From the NCBI RefSeq assembly GCF_963678635.1, contig NC_087071.1, positions 32,290,141 to 32,354,140 on the forward strand: 64,000 bases of DNA, in the 5' to 3' direction. The translations under genes were made by a program, and so were the position numbers. Shown piece by piece: positions 11,976-22,966 of this stretch. This stretch comes from Symsagittifera roscoffensis (Eukaryota; Xenacoelomorpha; Acoela; Convolutidae). Position 1 is the stretch's first letter, and the number at the start of each line of letters is the position of its first letter. The notes below the pieces were generated by a model. That model was not told where the DNA came from, did not search any database, and saw nothing but the letters and a program-made list of their open reading frames with translations.

Positions 11976-13024
11976 GCAAACTTTGGCTTATTGCTTTATA
12001 CCTGTTAGTAGATTTTTTTGCATGCTTCGCTGCGTCTAATTTGATTTTAATTAAACTAGTTATGAAACTTTGAGTGTGTTTTAAATAAATATTTTTTGTG
12101 TTTTGATTTTTGCGCACTGTTTTTATTCCGCTAAAAATTGTTTTATTCGTGTGAAATATTTAAACAAATATGCATTTTTGTTAAATTGAGCAAGTTGGTT
12201 CCATTGGTTTTGTTTATATGGATCGAGTTTAAACAAACTTCTCTACGGGACATATTTACATTTTAAAAAATTTAGAAGTCTCTAGATTTTTGATGCTTAT
12301 CATTTTTTTCTACGACTCTGTTTATTCTCATTTTAAGTTAAAACGAGTTCTTAAACTCAATTGTCATTTTGCCAGTTTCTCATGTCCTCTGAGGTGGACT
12401 TCTAGATCAAAAATCCAGACCTTACAATTCCATATCTACTCAGTCTATGGGAAAATGGAAGTCCGGCAGGTTTCATACCTTTGAAAACTTGGTGTTATCA
12501 AAATAAAAATTATTTTAATTGATATGATTCAAACATCACTGTATCGTGATAAAAAGAAAGAAATCCTTTGTTCATGAAAATAATAAGACAAGCGGTTTTG
12601 GTTTGATGGCGACATTCTTTTTATACAGCAAATTTTCCGAAGGCCCGAAGAAAGTTTTAGTTCTTTTTTCTAAAACGCACAAAAAATTTTGTGTTTATTC
12701 CAATGTTTAGAAAAAATGCATTTTTGCTGGTTACATTTAGTTTTTGCAAGTTTCAAAGTTAGAAAAATAAGGACTTAAAGTTTTTGCTGGGAACAAAATG
12801 ATACATTGCAACTTTTTCACGCCAGTTTACCAGCTCTAGCGGCATTGAGTGAGTAGCCGTTAGTTGAAGAAAATGTGCTGTCCAGAATTGGTCAGAGGCT
12901 GAATGAAGATTACTGGAAAAAAAGAGTTGATCAGACGTAAAGAGCCATCGGATAGCTCCAAATCTGGTTGCTACAACGTCGATGTTGCCAAATATTCAGA
13001 GACAGATCATCAAACTAAAACAAG
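11976..13024 (+). repeat. Tandem 1.3-kb unit, copy 2, left part (interrupted by Polinton)
   Basis: This is the second copy of the unit at 10673. It ends in ACTAAAACAAG at 13024, where the Polinton begins, and resumes after 25010. Comparison with copy 1 shows that exactly 6 bp (AACAAG) are duplicated at the break. Removing the element leaves an ORF open across the junction, starting at the ATG about 12902, so the frame was intact here longer than in copy 1. Confidence 0.75.
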
Positions 13025-13265
13025 AGTAGTATTGTATCGTGTCCCGGATCCTAAGGGGGGGGGGGGGGGTCCTTCCTAAGGGGGAGGGGTCCTCACGTAA
13101 AGCAAAATCCTAGGAAAGGGGTCCTTAATTTTTTGGAGGACCCCTATCCTAGGATTTTGTAAATGAACGTAAGCTCCCACCCCTACAGTAAAAGACCCCC
13201 TCCTTAGGATCTTGTTAAGCTGAGCTTAACAACCGGGACCCGATACAATAATTCCTTCTAATTCT
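13025..13265 (+). repeat. Polinton left terminal inverted repeat (~241 bp)
   Basis: It is matched in inverse orientation at 24770-25010 with scattered changes and a variable homopolymer of about 15-16 G. The repeat is itself an imperfect palindrome: its outer GTATCGTGTCCCGG faces an inner CCGGGACCCGATAC. Nested pairs such as GGATCCTAAGG / CCTTAGGATC and AAAATCCTAGG / CCTAGGATTTT lie inside. Confidence 0.9.
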
Positions 13266-14132
13266 TTTTAAAGCGTTCCCTTTTTCCGCGATAATTAAAG
13301 TTAATCGTCCTAATTCCTAAACTTTTCTTTTTCGTCCTAGTTTCACGTGGATATCATTTCCTGGCTTATTTTCTTTTCGTCAAAGATTTGTCATGCTATT
13401 AAAGTTTGTTTTTGAAAACGAGCCTAAGGATTTTACGCATTTTTTTGAAATAACACTTGGTTTGCGTCAACTAGTTTATTTGCTTGAAGCTATGTATGTT
13501 AAAACAGTGATTGAGCTCAAATCGAGTTTTTTTTTAGTTGCAAATTGGTAAAAACCAAAACATATACAAGTCGAAGTATAAAAAGGACGAACAGTGAAAG
13601 ACATCTGAAAATATATATTTCAGACTTTAATGTTTATTGTTTTGGTTTTCTTTGCGCTGTTTTTTAGATGGTCGTTCTTCTGAAGCATCAGATGAATTAA
13701 ATGGGTTATTTATGGGGGACGTTCATGGACTCGGCTACTAGAAGCTTCTTCTTCTTGCAGCTCTGTTTCTGAGTAGGGCCGCTGTAAAAATCCCCAATGC
13801 GGAAGTTGAAAATCGGGAGAACTGTTATCAGTTTCATTGTATGAGTTGGCCCACTCGGTAAATGTCTTCTAGAAAAGCATTTTCTTCGGCGGCTTTATGG
13901 CCAAAGGGCATTGTCGAAATTCCGTCGAAAAGTAGAAAACGTTTTGAGTCGAATGGTGATAATGCAAGTTTGTTTTGTTTCACTGTCATATTGGTGTGAC
14001 CTTTCGAAACTATATTATAGTTGTACACTCTCATTGTTTTTCCATTGAATAATGTGTCCCTGAAGGTTTGGTGGACCAGTTCTTTCTGTGCACTCCGTTT
14101 AATTCCTTTGGCACTCAATTTTTGAGTGCCTT

Positions 14133-14460
14133 CTAAACAGAAGCAAAATTATTATTCTTTTCTACAACGCAGGGGATAGTTTCATTTCACTTCAGCAACT
14201 CAATTTATACCGAACAAAAATTAATTCATTTTACCAAAAAAGAGCAGAAGACTCTAAAGTATGATTAAAAAAGAGGAAAAAATAGGGAGTATGTTGTCAG
14301 ATAAATCAACGTTTAGGCAACATTGTATAATGTTGCCTAAATCAGCTAAATGCCCATAGTTTAATGCAACAAACTAAGGGGGGTAGGGAGGTTGGTATTG
14401 GTAATTTTGTTCTGTAAAAGGTAGAAATAAGGTTGGAAGGGTGGCTTAAATTTTTTTTAC
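14133..14460 (-). other. Intron 2 of the Polinton polymerase, with a perfect hairpin
   Basis: The donor reads AATG|GTAAAA and the acceptor CTTCTGTTTAG|AAGG. Splicing joins the conserved block ending KLYSVVLN to the C-terminal block containing KGIKRS without changing frame. The 328-bp intron holds a 13-bp perfect inverted repeat with a 4-base loop (14312-14341, TTTAGGCAACATT and its complement). The alternative is a second exon reading through to a stop at 14342. Confidence 0.65.
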
Positions 14461-17035
14461 CATTAAGGACGACCGAATATAGTTTCGCTTTTAGGGCGAT
14501 GAACTCTCTGATCGGCTTCCCACCAGTCTCGTCTTTGAACTTCAGCACAACTTTCTTGTTGGTATCCTCGAACAAGAAATGGTCCTCATCGTAATTTGAA
14601 AAGTCGAAATCAGCTTTTATTTTCTCCAAGTCTCGGTAAACGTCATCAGTTTTTATGGCATAAGTAAAACTATCCGTATCGGAGTAAAGGAGTTCCAAGT
14701 TTAGATTTGGTTTCATTTTTTGATAATGAAACTGAAACATGAAACGCTTGGCGAGGTCTAGGATGGTCGCACCAACTATGATAGGTTTGTCCCACAATAT
14801 TTTTGTTACTGAAAAGCTGATTGTGGCTAATTGATCGTCAATGATTTGAAAACTTTTCATTGTGCTCAGAGCTGTTTTTTGTAAAAATTCTCTCTCATTC
14901 CTTACAATCTCCAGCTTCTTTCTTCCTAACTTAGACTCCATTGTCTTACCGAAAGCTGAATTAACAATTAGCTTGTAGATGTTCTCCTGGAATTTATTTA
15001 CCGCGGCTTTTTGTAGGCGGGTGTTGAGGTCGACAAAGGGTGCCATCCAGTGACTTTGGCGGAACTGAAGAATTTTTTTGGAGGTGAGTTATTTTCATTC
15101 CCAGCTCATGGTACAATTTTAGGGTAAGGTAGTGCAAAACATAATCTTCTTTAGGATGCAAGGTCTGTAGAAGCTTTGGCACTTTTGGCAGAGTGGTGAT
15201 TCCAAATTTTCCCAATATGTCGACTTGCTCGTTGCTCATTTCACCGATGTCCACTACTTCACGAGAGGGGGCAAGGGGGTAATCAGCAAAGAAGTCGTGA
15301 AGCGCTTCGGGTATGGTTAAATTGACTTCAACTATCTAACCCCACTCTGAGGTTTCGTTGGTGAGAACTATGTCTGCCAGACTTTTTTCAACTATTGAAA
15401 AATCGTTTAATGGCAAAGGACACTGTTTCATTATCCCCCCGTACAAATTGTATGCATTAATATTGAGGATGTAGTTTGATGGTTCTGAGGGCAAAAAATC
15501 GTCGAGGTATTTATTGTTTGCTTTGTAAAATCGGCGCGCGTAAACCGACGATATGCCTCTTCGTATCATTCGCTGCAAAAGGTCCAGATTTTCACGGTCT
15601 GGAGTTTCAGTTCGGGCTTACAAACTTTTAGAAAGGCGTTCCCGGAAAGGTTACTTGCCCTGAAGTAACAGGCGCAATCCAGCCAGTATGCTTGATAGCA
15701 AACTTCACGGAAAGCTTCGAAAACAGAAGCAAGCAATAGCACATCTGTAGTCAAGTACAAGTCGTGGTAATCACCAAGTGAGCCACACTTCAGTTCGGTG
15801 AAAACTTTAAGAGCATGATTGTACTCGTTTCTTGAAACACTCACATCCCCTCCTGTTAGACTATTTTTCCAAATTGCTCGTGGGGAAGGCAAGTTTCTCG
15901 GAGTTTTTCGAATGAATTGAAGTATGAGTAGGAGTAATGCCCTTTCTGTTTCGTTATACTGACTTTTTCAGGTGAGTGGCCGAGTTTTTCAAAACAGTTC
16001 TCCAGCAGAAAAAACTTTTTGTTGGGCAAATTATCGACAAGTTTTGCCAACGATGCTAGCATGAACCTATACGAATCGATGAATCTCACATTTTAGTAGA
16101 GTTTTTTGATTTTTCCGTTTTTGACCGTGTACGTTTTTATATATACTGAGATTGTCAAGGATATAAATTTTTCTTCAGATGCGGGTATTACGGAAAAAGT
16201 GTTTTCCGAATTGCTTTTTGCCAGCGCTTTGATTAGAAAGTGTAAATCATAATTTGACAAATTATGAGCTACCACTGGAATGTAATTAGTTGTTTTTCTA
16301 TTAACGTTACACTCATTGCGTGCCCAACCCAGGAACTTGTTGGTGTAATGGCAACGATCAAGTACCACTTGATCATTGTCGGAAAAATCATTCTCGCATA
16401 TCCAACAAATTGTAGCATCTTCCCGTTCCTGGTCTGTTATACCAGTGAAAGTGTAATATTTCTTTTTTTCTACGTAAATTTGTCTCGCTAACGATTCAAG
16501 GGAGCTAATTAGCTCTTCCATCACATTCGGTGCTCTTTTAAGCTCAAACTTTAACAGGTCTTTTTTCCCAAAATCGATCACTGCTAACGCGTAGCCGCAC
16601 GGTTGATGAATTTCAAGTGTTTGCGTGCTAGATTTTCGCGGATCAGGTTGCGGTCCGTATACTGGTAAGATCAGTGACTCCCAATCAAAGTAGATTACTC
16701 TGGGTACGTACCAACGAGCTGTTAAGTTTTTGAACTTGTGGTCATCTTTTCCCGGCTTGGGCATTGTTATGACTACATCTTCGTCTTGGTAGCACAGTTC
16801 TTTATGTCTTCTCAGAGTTTCGAATGAAGCGCATGTGTGGAAACATTTGCGGCAAATTTCAGATTGAAATCGGTGCACTTTGTGCCGCACGTACTCGACC
16901 AGTTTCTGGAGATCACTTATCAACACATAGTGATATTTTGATCCATTTGTCAGCAGCAACAAGTCCACAACTAGGCTAGTAGTGAATCTGCTCGATACTC
17001 TTATGGGCAAAAATTCGCCATCGTTGTACCTGTAC

Positions 17036-17131
17036 CTAGGTTTGGAATGAAATAAAAATAGTGATTGACTAGGTGAAGGATATTTTTGAAGGAATTTTAA
17101 GATTTTTAGAAGGCAATTAGAATTTTCTTAC
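17036..17131 (-). other. Intron 1 of the Polinton polymerase (96 bp)
   Basis: The donor TTCCG|GTAAGA and the acceptor CCAAACCTAG|GTACAGG flank 96 bp. Removing it joins CQINVFR to the YRYNDGEFLPIR block in one frame, as expected for this polymerase family. The conserved donor and pyrimidine-rich 3' end support real splicing. Confidence 0.75.
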
Positions 17132-18872
17132 CGGAAGACGTTGATTTGACAATTGTTCAACTTTTCAAATCTGTCCATATCCATCAGACCCATTGGCATT
17201 TCGTATTCCCCATTGATTTTCACAATTCCTTCTTTGTCGAGATCGTAGGATGAGACTTTGTTTTTCTCCAGCCACCGTCTAGATGTGGGGTAGAGGGATG
17301 GCTCATTCACATTGTGATATGCGGCAACAAAGCAGTAGAGAAATCAACGGTCATCATCTTTAGCGTTGATATTTGTGAGCAGAGTAGATGCTGCGCTGAG
17401 TGCATCAGGTAGCTCGAGGTAGGATTCTGCTCTTATTGGTGAGAAGGCCGCGCAACTGATTTGCAATTTTTCAATTCTGTTAATAATCCATCCGCTACCA
17501 TGAGAAGAGGACGAATTGACTTGGTTGACCATATGTTCAATCAGTTCCAAGAATTGATCCCCAGCTATTCCCTCGAAGTACACTGTCAAAGTCTTAGTGT
17601 TCAGAAACAGCATGGTCCTTTCGAAGTTTCCACTGTCCCCGTCTTGCACAGTGGGAATTTTGATCATTCCCACTTCCACGTGGAATTGCACCTTGTTCGG
17701 ACCCTCTTTGACCCTTTCCAGTATGAGAGCATCTATTTCCTCCTTAATTTGCATCATGACTTGAAGCAAATCCATTTCTTTTTCACCAACTTTGAGATCG
17801 TATCGACGCAATTTGCTTCTGAATGCGCTTTCCGTTGGGGCATGGGAAGACGTTGTCTCAATGCCGTCCCAAACTGGCAATGCGTGCTTCTTCAGCAAGT
17901 GTTGTCCATAGCTTTCCGCGGTGAGAAATATTGTATGGCAATAGATACAATGACTATTGGAAGTCATGTCATGTACCAGCTCGACGTGCACTCGGGCTTC
18001 CGACAAATTCTCGAATGATTCGAGACACTCATCGCAAACAGTTTGAAGAGGAGAGGGAGGAAGGATCTTGTGAACGTTTTGCTCATGTCTTCTCAAGTTC
18101 CTATTAGAGCTCAGTAATTTTTCGCACTGCTGGCAAGGAACAGGTGTCAAGATAGAAGTAGAGTTCGGCATTTTTTGTTGAAGTTACTGAAGTAATTCAG
18201 GAAAATTCCAAGAAGTAAAACTGGTTATGAAAAATCAAAAGCGAGAAGTGACTAGCACTAAAAACTTTGCGGGTAAGGGCATGTAGAAGCCATTAACGAG
18301 AGTTATAGTTCGCCGTCTTGACAATAAGTACTTTCCTTTCCAAAAACAGGGTTTATTAGAATTTTAAGCTCTAGATGTCTCGTCACTCTGTTCAAGGGCA
18401 AGGGTTTTGTATACTAAAAACTGATTCAACTACAGCCTCAAGTTTTGCTTTTAATTTTAAGGGTTAGCGATAAAATTTTTTAAGTTTTGGCAACTTTAAG
18501 GGGACTGGCTTAGACTTTCAATTACTATTTCAGCATTAAATTACAACATTTAAAGCTTAGAATGATTCAGATAGAGCCTAAAACTTTTTCTGACTAATTT
18601 TAACTGTGAAACAGTAATTTCCTAATAATTTCAAGCCCACTTCTTGGTTTGCTTAAATAGGTATAATAAAAAGTAGAAACATGAGATAAAAGTATTGAGA
18701 AAGTAAAGCCCTCAACTATCTAATTAAGTTGAAAGAAAAAATAAAACTTAAAAAATGAAAATTTTGCAAATTAGATATCTTGATAGTTACCGATGCATGA
18801 TAAGCATAGATTGTCGTTTGAATGTGTAAAAGATATCGGAATCAAAGTTTCCTTCATGTCATTCAGTGTCTC

Positions 18873-18980
18873 GTGAAACATTTCATATCATGTCCTTCGA
18901 AATATTAAGGCATGGCCGTTTGGTTTAAGGGGCATTAGCTAACCTGGCGTTGCTCGTGGCTACGCTCCTCGGGAACGCCT
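18873..18980 (+). repeat. Left arm of a 108-bp inverted repeat inside the Polinton
   Basis: The arm runs from CGTGAAACATTTCATATC to GGGAACGCCT and is matched inversely at 22859-22966, nearly 90 percent identical by eye. The inner end contains a GC-rich near-palindrome (GGCGTTGCTCG ... CTCGGGAACGCC). No target duplication was found outside the arms. Confidence 0.85.
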
Positions 18981-19570
18981 CCCGTTCTGTAAACTCAAGT
19001 GAAAAAAAATTTTTTTTTTCAAAATGAAGGAAAACCTCAAACTTTTTATGTTGTGAAAAAAGGAAAAGTAATATTTCAAAAAAACGTCTTTCAAATCTAT
19101 CAACAAAAAACCAGTAAAAATTATGGGATCTCGAGCACAGTTCTACTGGTCGTGTTCGAAACTTAAAAAACGTAATTTTTTAGCTTTTTTTTCCTTCATT
19201 TTTAGCTTGAATTATTCTTTCTCATTTTAAATTCAAGTGAATGTGTTTTGAAATTTTTCGGAGCTATCTGATACGTAATTAGGACAAGAGTAGGAATTAA
19301 AAAACAGTTATCGCCCAATCAATGAGAGTAGACGCTTAAAAAGTTGTGATTTTTTTTAGAAAATCTGATTTTTGTGTAAATATTAAAAAAAAAAAACTTG
19401 GGAGAAAATTTTTTCTCCTTAAATCCATTGAAACTACCCTTAATCAATTTGCCATGAATTTCTGAGCAGGGTTAAGGGTCATGTTTATTTTTCAAAAAAA
19501 AACATAAATTTTTGTTTTTTCACATTTTACTAAAAAATTGTCAGTTTTACACCCAAAACATGTACATAAA

Positions 19571-19822
19571 TGTAATATAAAGCAGGTTTATGGCTTAAAA
19601 CACTCTCTGTTACTTTGCGTAAGACCTGGATAACCTCACCGGGCACAAAGTATGATGAGAGAGAGAGAGAACAGAGGGTGTTTGATTAAAAAAAAGCAAA
19701 TAAATATGGTTGGACTACCTACAAGAAAAAGTTGGACCCTTCCATATTTATCTTTCTTTTGAAAAGAAAACAATATCCTGAAAAGGATATTCCAAATGGG
19801 GTTCATTATTGAGCGAGTATAT

Positions 19823-19869
<47 letters not shown>

Positions 19870-20216
19870 ATTCTTTCTCAAACAACAATTTCAGCGAAAA
19901 ATCATTCTCGATTTATGATTTTTTCTATTTTTTCAAGTTTTTCTCTAACATTTTGCTGAAATGTAATATAAAGCAGGTTTATGGCTTAAAACACTCTCTG
20001 TTACTTTGCGTAAGACCTGGATAACCTCACCGGGCACAAAGTATGATGAGAGAGAGAGAGAACAGAGGGTGTTTGATTAAAAAAAAGCAAATAAATATGG
20101 TTGGACTACCTACAAGAAAAAGTTGGACCCTTCCATATTTATCTTTCTTTTGAAAAGAAAACAATATCCTGAAAAGGATATTCCAAATGGGGTTCATTAT
20201 TGAGCGAGTATATTTA

Positions 20217-20254
<38 letters not shown>

Positions 20255-20345
20255 ATTCTTTCTCAAACAACAATTTCAGCGAAAAATCATTCTCGATTTA
20301 TGATTTTTTCTATTTTTTCAAGTTTTTCTCTAACATTTTGCTGAA
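19571..20345 (+). repeat. 391/385-bp tandem duplication with CT microsatellites
   Basis: Copy 1 (19571-19961) and copy 2 (19962-20345) are almost identical. They differ mainly by 6 bp in the CT tract (about 19829-19871 versus 20218-20254). Near identity means the duplication is recent compared with the decay of the polymerase gene, or that this is an assembly duplication. Confidence 0.9.
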
Positions 20346-20512
20346 AACTTTACGGGGCAAATTTTTATTGATCTATTAAGCAAAGTAAAAACTGAGACAA
20401 AAAATATACACACAGTAATGTTAAAACAGCTTAAAACTCAAATCAAACAAAAATGAAAATATAAAACCTTGGAATAATATTTGAAACAAAGGAAAGTTTT
20501 TTGTTCAAGTTA

Positions 20513-21157
20513 TTAGAACTCTCGAAACTGTAGTTTTCTCTTTTTTGGCGCATAGCAAGCTGCATTTGGAGGTGTGCCTTGAATGAAATCTGGTGTGACT
20601 AAATCAATTGTCTCCGCACTCGATGGAACCCGAGCATATGAATAGGAAGTTGATTGTTCTGGAGTTGAAACTGCTCCCCTAACAAACGACTCGGGAGACA
20701 TTGCTGTCGGAATATCCCAGTACGCTTCGCGCTCTTTATAATCACGAATACATCCCTCCTGATTTTCATACAACGGCATTGACTCGCAGTCATACGCGAA
20801 GAGAATTTTTCTTGGAGACTGCTCGATCGAGGTTGTGTCGTTTATCTCCGTCTTTTCTAATGCCGGATAGCTCTCGTGAATAGTGCAACTCTCGTACATT
20901 CGTTTTCGATTCTGTCAAAGTAGATCGATGTGATCAAGGAGGTAGTTCGGTAGCATGATATGACTTACTGTAGTCCATTCCTCGTTTTGATTCCCGTCGT
21001 TTTTTCGGGGAGCCAAGTCATTGAACGGACTTGCTGTAGACGGAGAGGATCTCTCTTTCTGTAAATGGATGACTGCAATCGCCTCTCTCGTGTATGTTTG
21101 GTAGATAATTGTTCTTTCTCGATCAGACACTGAGATTATTTGTAAAGGACTAGTCAT
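20513..21157 (-). CDS. Spliced ~195-aa Polinton protein with a C-terminal NLS-like motif
   Basis: Two exons are inferred. Exon 1 runs from ATG 21157 to 20969, and exon 2 from 20911 to the stop at 20513. The 57-bp intron (20912-20968) has a near-perfect donor ACA|GTAAGT and a TTTGACAG acceptor, and its removal takes out the only in-frame stop (TGA at 20915-20917), keeping frame. The protein is polar, Ser/Thr/Glu-rich, with no membrane segment, and ends PKKRKLQFREF, where PKKRK matches the classical monopartite nuclear localisation signal. I do not recognise the family. It lies within the 4.1-kb module bounded by 108-bp inverted repeats, divergent from the PC4-like gene 620 bp away. An intact frame beside a broken polymerase is notable. 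Confidence 0.6.
20912..20968 (-). other. 57-bp intron in the NLS-tail gene
   Basis: GTAAGT begins the intron and GACAG ends it on the minus strand. It is phase 0, and the unspliced frame would hit a TGA inside it. Small size and perfect donor agreement support a real spliceosomal intron. Confidence 0.7.
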
Positions 21158-21778
21158 GACTTGAAGAGGTTTAAAGTTTTGTTAAAATAAAATGACTGAA
21201 CTACCGAAATGAAATTGAGAGAATGAAAAGTATGAAAAGTTTATTAATGAGAACGAGATCAGGAAAGGGGTGGCATGGTTCAATTAGGTCAAAGCTAATA
21301 ACTTTTTAGGCGAGACAAATTTTATTCATTCTTTTACGCATGACGCCTGAGGTCATGTTAGGAATGAATGTGAAAACCCGATTTTTTAGATTTATGTGAT
21401 AGCTTTATTATAGTGGCTACGGGCGAAAGCACTCAAAATCAAGTTTTCATGATAGTTTGCCTGACCTTCTTTGTCATGCTGTTAGAAATTCATTACCATG
21501 ATTCATAGCAGTCATTAAAATAACCGTCTCAATAAAAAACACTAGAAGATTTTTAGAAAATAGCCGGGGGAAAAATAACTAAATACCCATATAAAAAGAG
21601 GTTTATCGTTAAAGAAATTATATCCTTGGTGATTAAGTTTTATCAATATGGCTTAAGGCGCTCATAAATGTTATCACCTAAGTTTTTATTTTGGGAGCGC
21701 ATGATCTGTCTCGTATATTGTGATCAGTCATTCTTCAACGTTCCACACTAAAAACCAGTTGGTTGTTATTCATTTATA

Positions 21779-22015
21779 ATGTACGTTTCTCTTGAAACGG
21801 ATGTTGATTATTTCGATGATTTTAGGTATATATTTTCGAATGATAAACGTTTCGTTAGAGTCGGTGCAAAAACTTTCGCACAGACCGGTACTTACATAAC
21901 TATCAAATTGTACAAAAAAGACGAAGAGGGAACTTTCAAGTATCGACAAGGAAAAACTTTGTCAACTGGTGAATTCGAGTCCTTGGCGGACAATTATACA
22001 AAATCAAAAGATTGA
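21779..22015 (+). CDS. Small PC4/p15-like ssDNA-binding protein (tentative)
   Basis: The ATG at 21779 opens a 78-residue frame. Its core (FRYIFSNDKRFVRVGAK, then TYITIKLYKKDEEGTFKY and GKTLSTGEFESLADN) follows the order of the PC4/p15 C-terminal domain: paired basic beta strands, a D/E-G turn, then a K-x-L-S-x-x-E-F-x-x-L helix. Family members bind single-stranded DNA and act in transcription or replication. The assignment rests on pattern only. Just past the TGA, the next frame stays open to a TAA at 22135 and encodes a Lys/Ser-rich then acidic tail (KLRKKTNKSKKSS), so a frameshift or intron may have cut a longer protein. It lies inside the inverted-repeat-bounded module of the Polinton. Confidence 0.5.
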   Translation: MYVSLETDVDYFDDFRYIFSNDKRFVRVGAKTFAQTGTYITIKLYKKDEEGTFKYRQGKTLSTGEFESLADNYTKSKD

Positions 22016-22174
22016 CGAAAGCAAAAAACTGCGAGGTGACTGAAAAACTTAGAAAAAAGACAAACAAATCTAAAAAATCTTCATGCTCTGAAAAGGAATG
22101 CAAAAGTGAAAACGATGATAACTGTCGGATTGTGTAACATTATTAACTCGCCATTTTAGTGAAACTTCAAAGCA

Positions 22175-22802
22175 ATGCTTGAAGCAATGTATGAGAAATT
22201 CCCTGATTATTTCAAACACTTCCGTAAAAATTACAATTTTTTCATCCTGAATCATGAAACCAACTTTTCAGGCTTGGCTTCAAAAGCAAATTTTGCGGTA
22301 TCCTCCCATTCGAATAAATTAGATTTTTGCAATCATTCGATTGACAACGAAAAATATTATTATGTGCTGGTCGAATTCACAAAAGAGTTTACCGATTTAC
22401 TTAACGAGTATGACTTCAAAAGCCTTCGTTGTTCCTTGTCTTCTCTGTACATTCAAATATTTAATTTTGAGTTGCTCCAACTATGAACTGTCTGGCCATC
22501 TGATAGAAAAAATGAAAATAGCTCTGAATTATAACTCCATCAACAACCTAGATGTTAGTGGTGTTCCAGTTTGCAGACGATTGCCTCAAGTTTGCTTCGG
22601 CTCGCAGACTAAATCTGTTCAAACTCAAACTGACCTGATTACTAACGTAACAATTGAACGCTTCACTAATTTTTTGAATGGTGAAAATGCTGCTGAGTTT
22701 TCAAGAATAATAGACATAATTTTAAGTGGGTATTGTTGTATGGAAAATGATTCAAACACTTTGTTTGTGAATTTTATCATGAAGAAGAAATTCAAGTTTT
22801 AA
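22175..22802 (+). pseudogene. Unknown Polinton gene, probably one frameshift
   Basis: Frame one (from ATG 22175) gives about 100 residues with coding character (MLEAMYEKFPDYFKHF...). It stops at 22486. An overlapping frame continues to 22802 with NYELSGHLIEKMKI and later QTQTDLITNVTIERFTNFL. A single shift near 22480 would join them into about 205 residues. No family is recognised. The gene follows the PC4-like ORF on the same strand and ends about 60 bp before the right 108-bp arm. Confidence 0.45.
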
Positions 22803-22858
22803 ATATTGGTTTTCTTTCGCTCTCTTGTATATCAAAAAAATGTTACTACACAAGCGTG

Positions 22859-22966
22859 AGGCGTTCCCGAGGAGCGCAGCGACGAGCAACGCCGGGTTAG
22901 CTATTGCCCGCTAAACCAAATGGCCATGGCTTAATATTTCGAGGGACTTGATATGAAACTTTTCGC
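22859..22966 (-). repeat. Right arm of the 108-bp inverted repeat inside the Polinton
   Basis: This is the inverse partner of 18873-18980. Together they enclose 4,094 bp including the NLS-tail gene, the PC4-like gene and the 22175-22802 gene. Confidence 0.85.

Larger units (their letters stand above)
13834..18171 (-). pseudogene. polB: Polinton protein-primed family-B DNA polymerase, decayed, two introns
   Basis: The gene reads from ATG 18171 leftwards. The first ~280 codons carry C2H2-type zinc-finger spacing (CQQCEKLL, CDECLESF, CIYCHTIF with following His) and the GSGW/SYLELP region typical of Polinton polymerases. Exonuclease motifs follow: FDWESL near 16685, HNLSNYDLHF near 16255, and YHDLYLTTDV near 15765. 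Polymerase motif A is NAYNLYG near 15465, motif B KLIVNSAFGK near 14965 and motif C YSDTDS near 14690, then a KG-rich C-terminal part. Two introns are inferred (17036-17131 and 14133-14460). Disabling changes are stops at 17344-17346 (TGA), 16093-16095 (TAA) and 15336-15338 (TAG), plus shifts near 15870, 15590 and in a T7 run at 15073-15079. Motif A has Asn where the catalytic Asp belongs. A further shift near 13860 may hide a longer C-terminus. Confidence 0.9.
18190..20512. other. Gene-free part of the Polinton with repeats
   Basis: No protein-coding frame is convincing here. It holds the left 108-bp inverted-repeat arm (18873-18980) and a 391-bp tandem duplication (19571-20345) with CT microsatellites. 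The apparent ORFs across the CT tracts are simple-repeat artefacts. Confidence 0.65.

Noticed and set aside
17461-18018. Plus-strand 185-codon ORF
   Set aside because: It is the antisense shadow of the polymerase N-terminal exon, which has recognisable zinc fingers and family motifs on the minus strand.
19636-20266. ORFs across CT microsatellites on both strands
   Set aside because: Their length comes from the dinucleotide repeats (Arg-Glu or Leu-Ser runs) and the tandem duplication, not from a gene.
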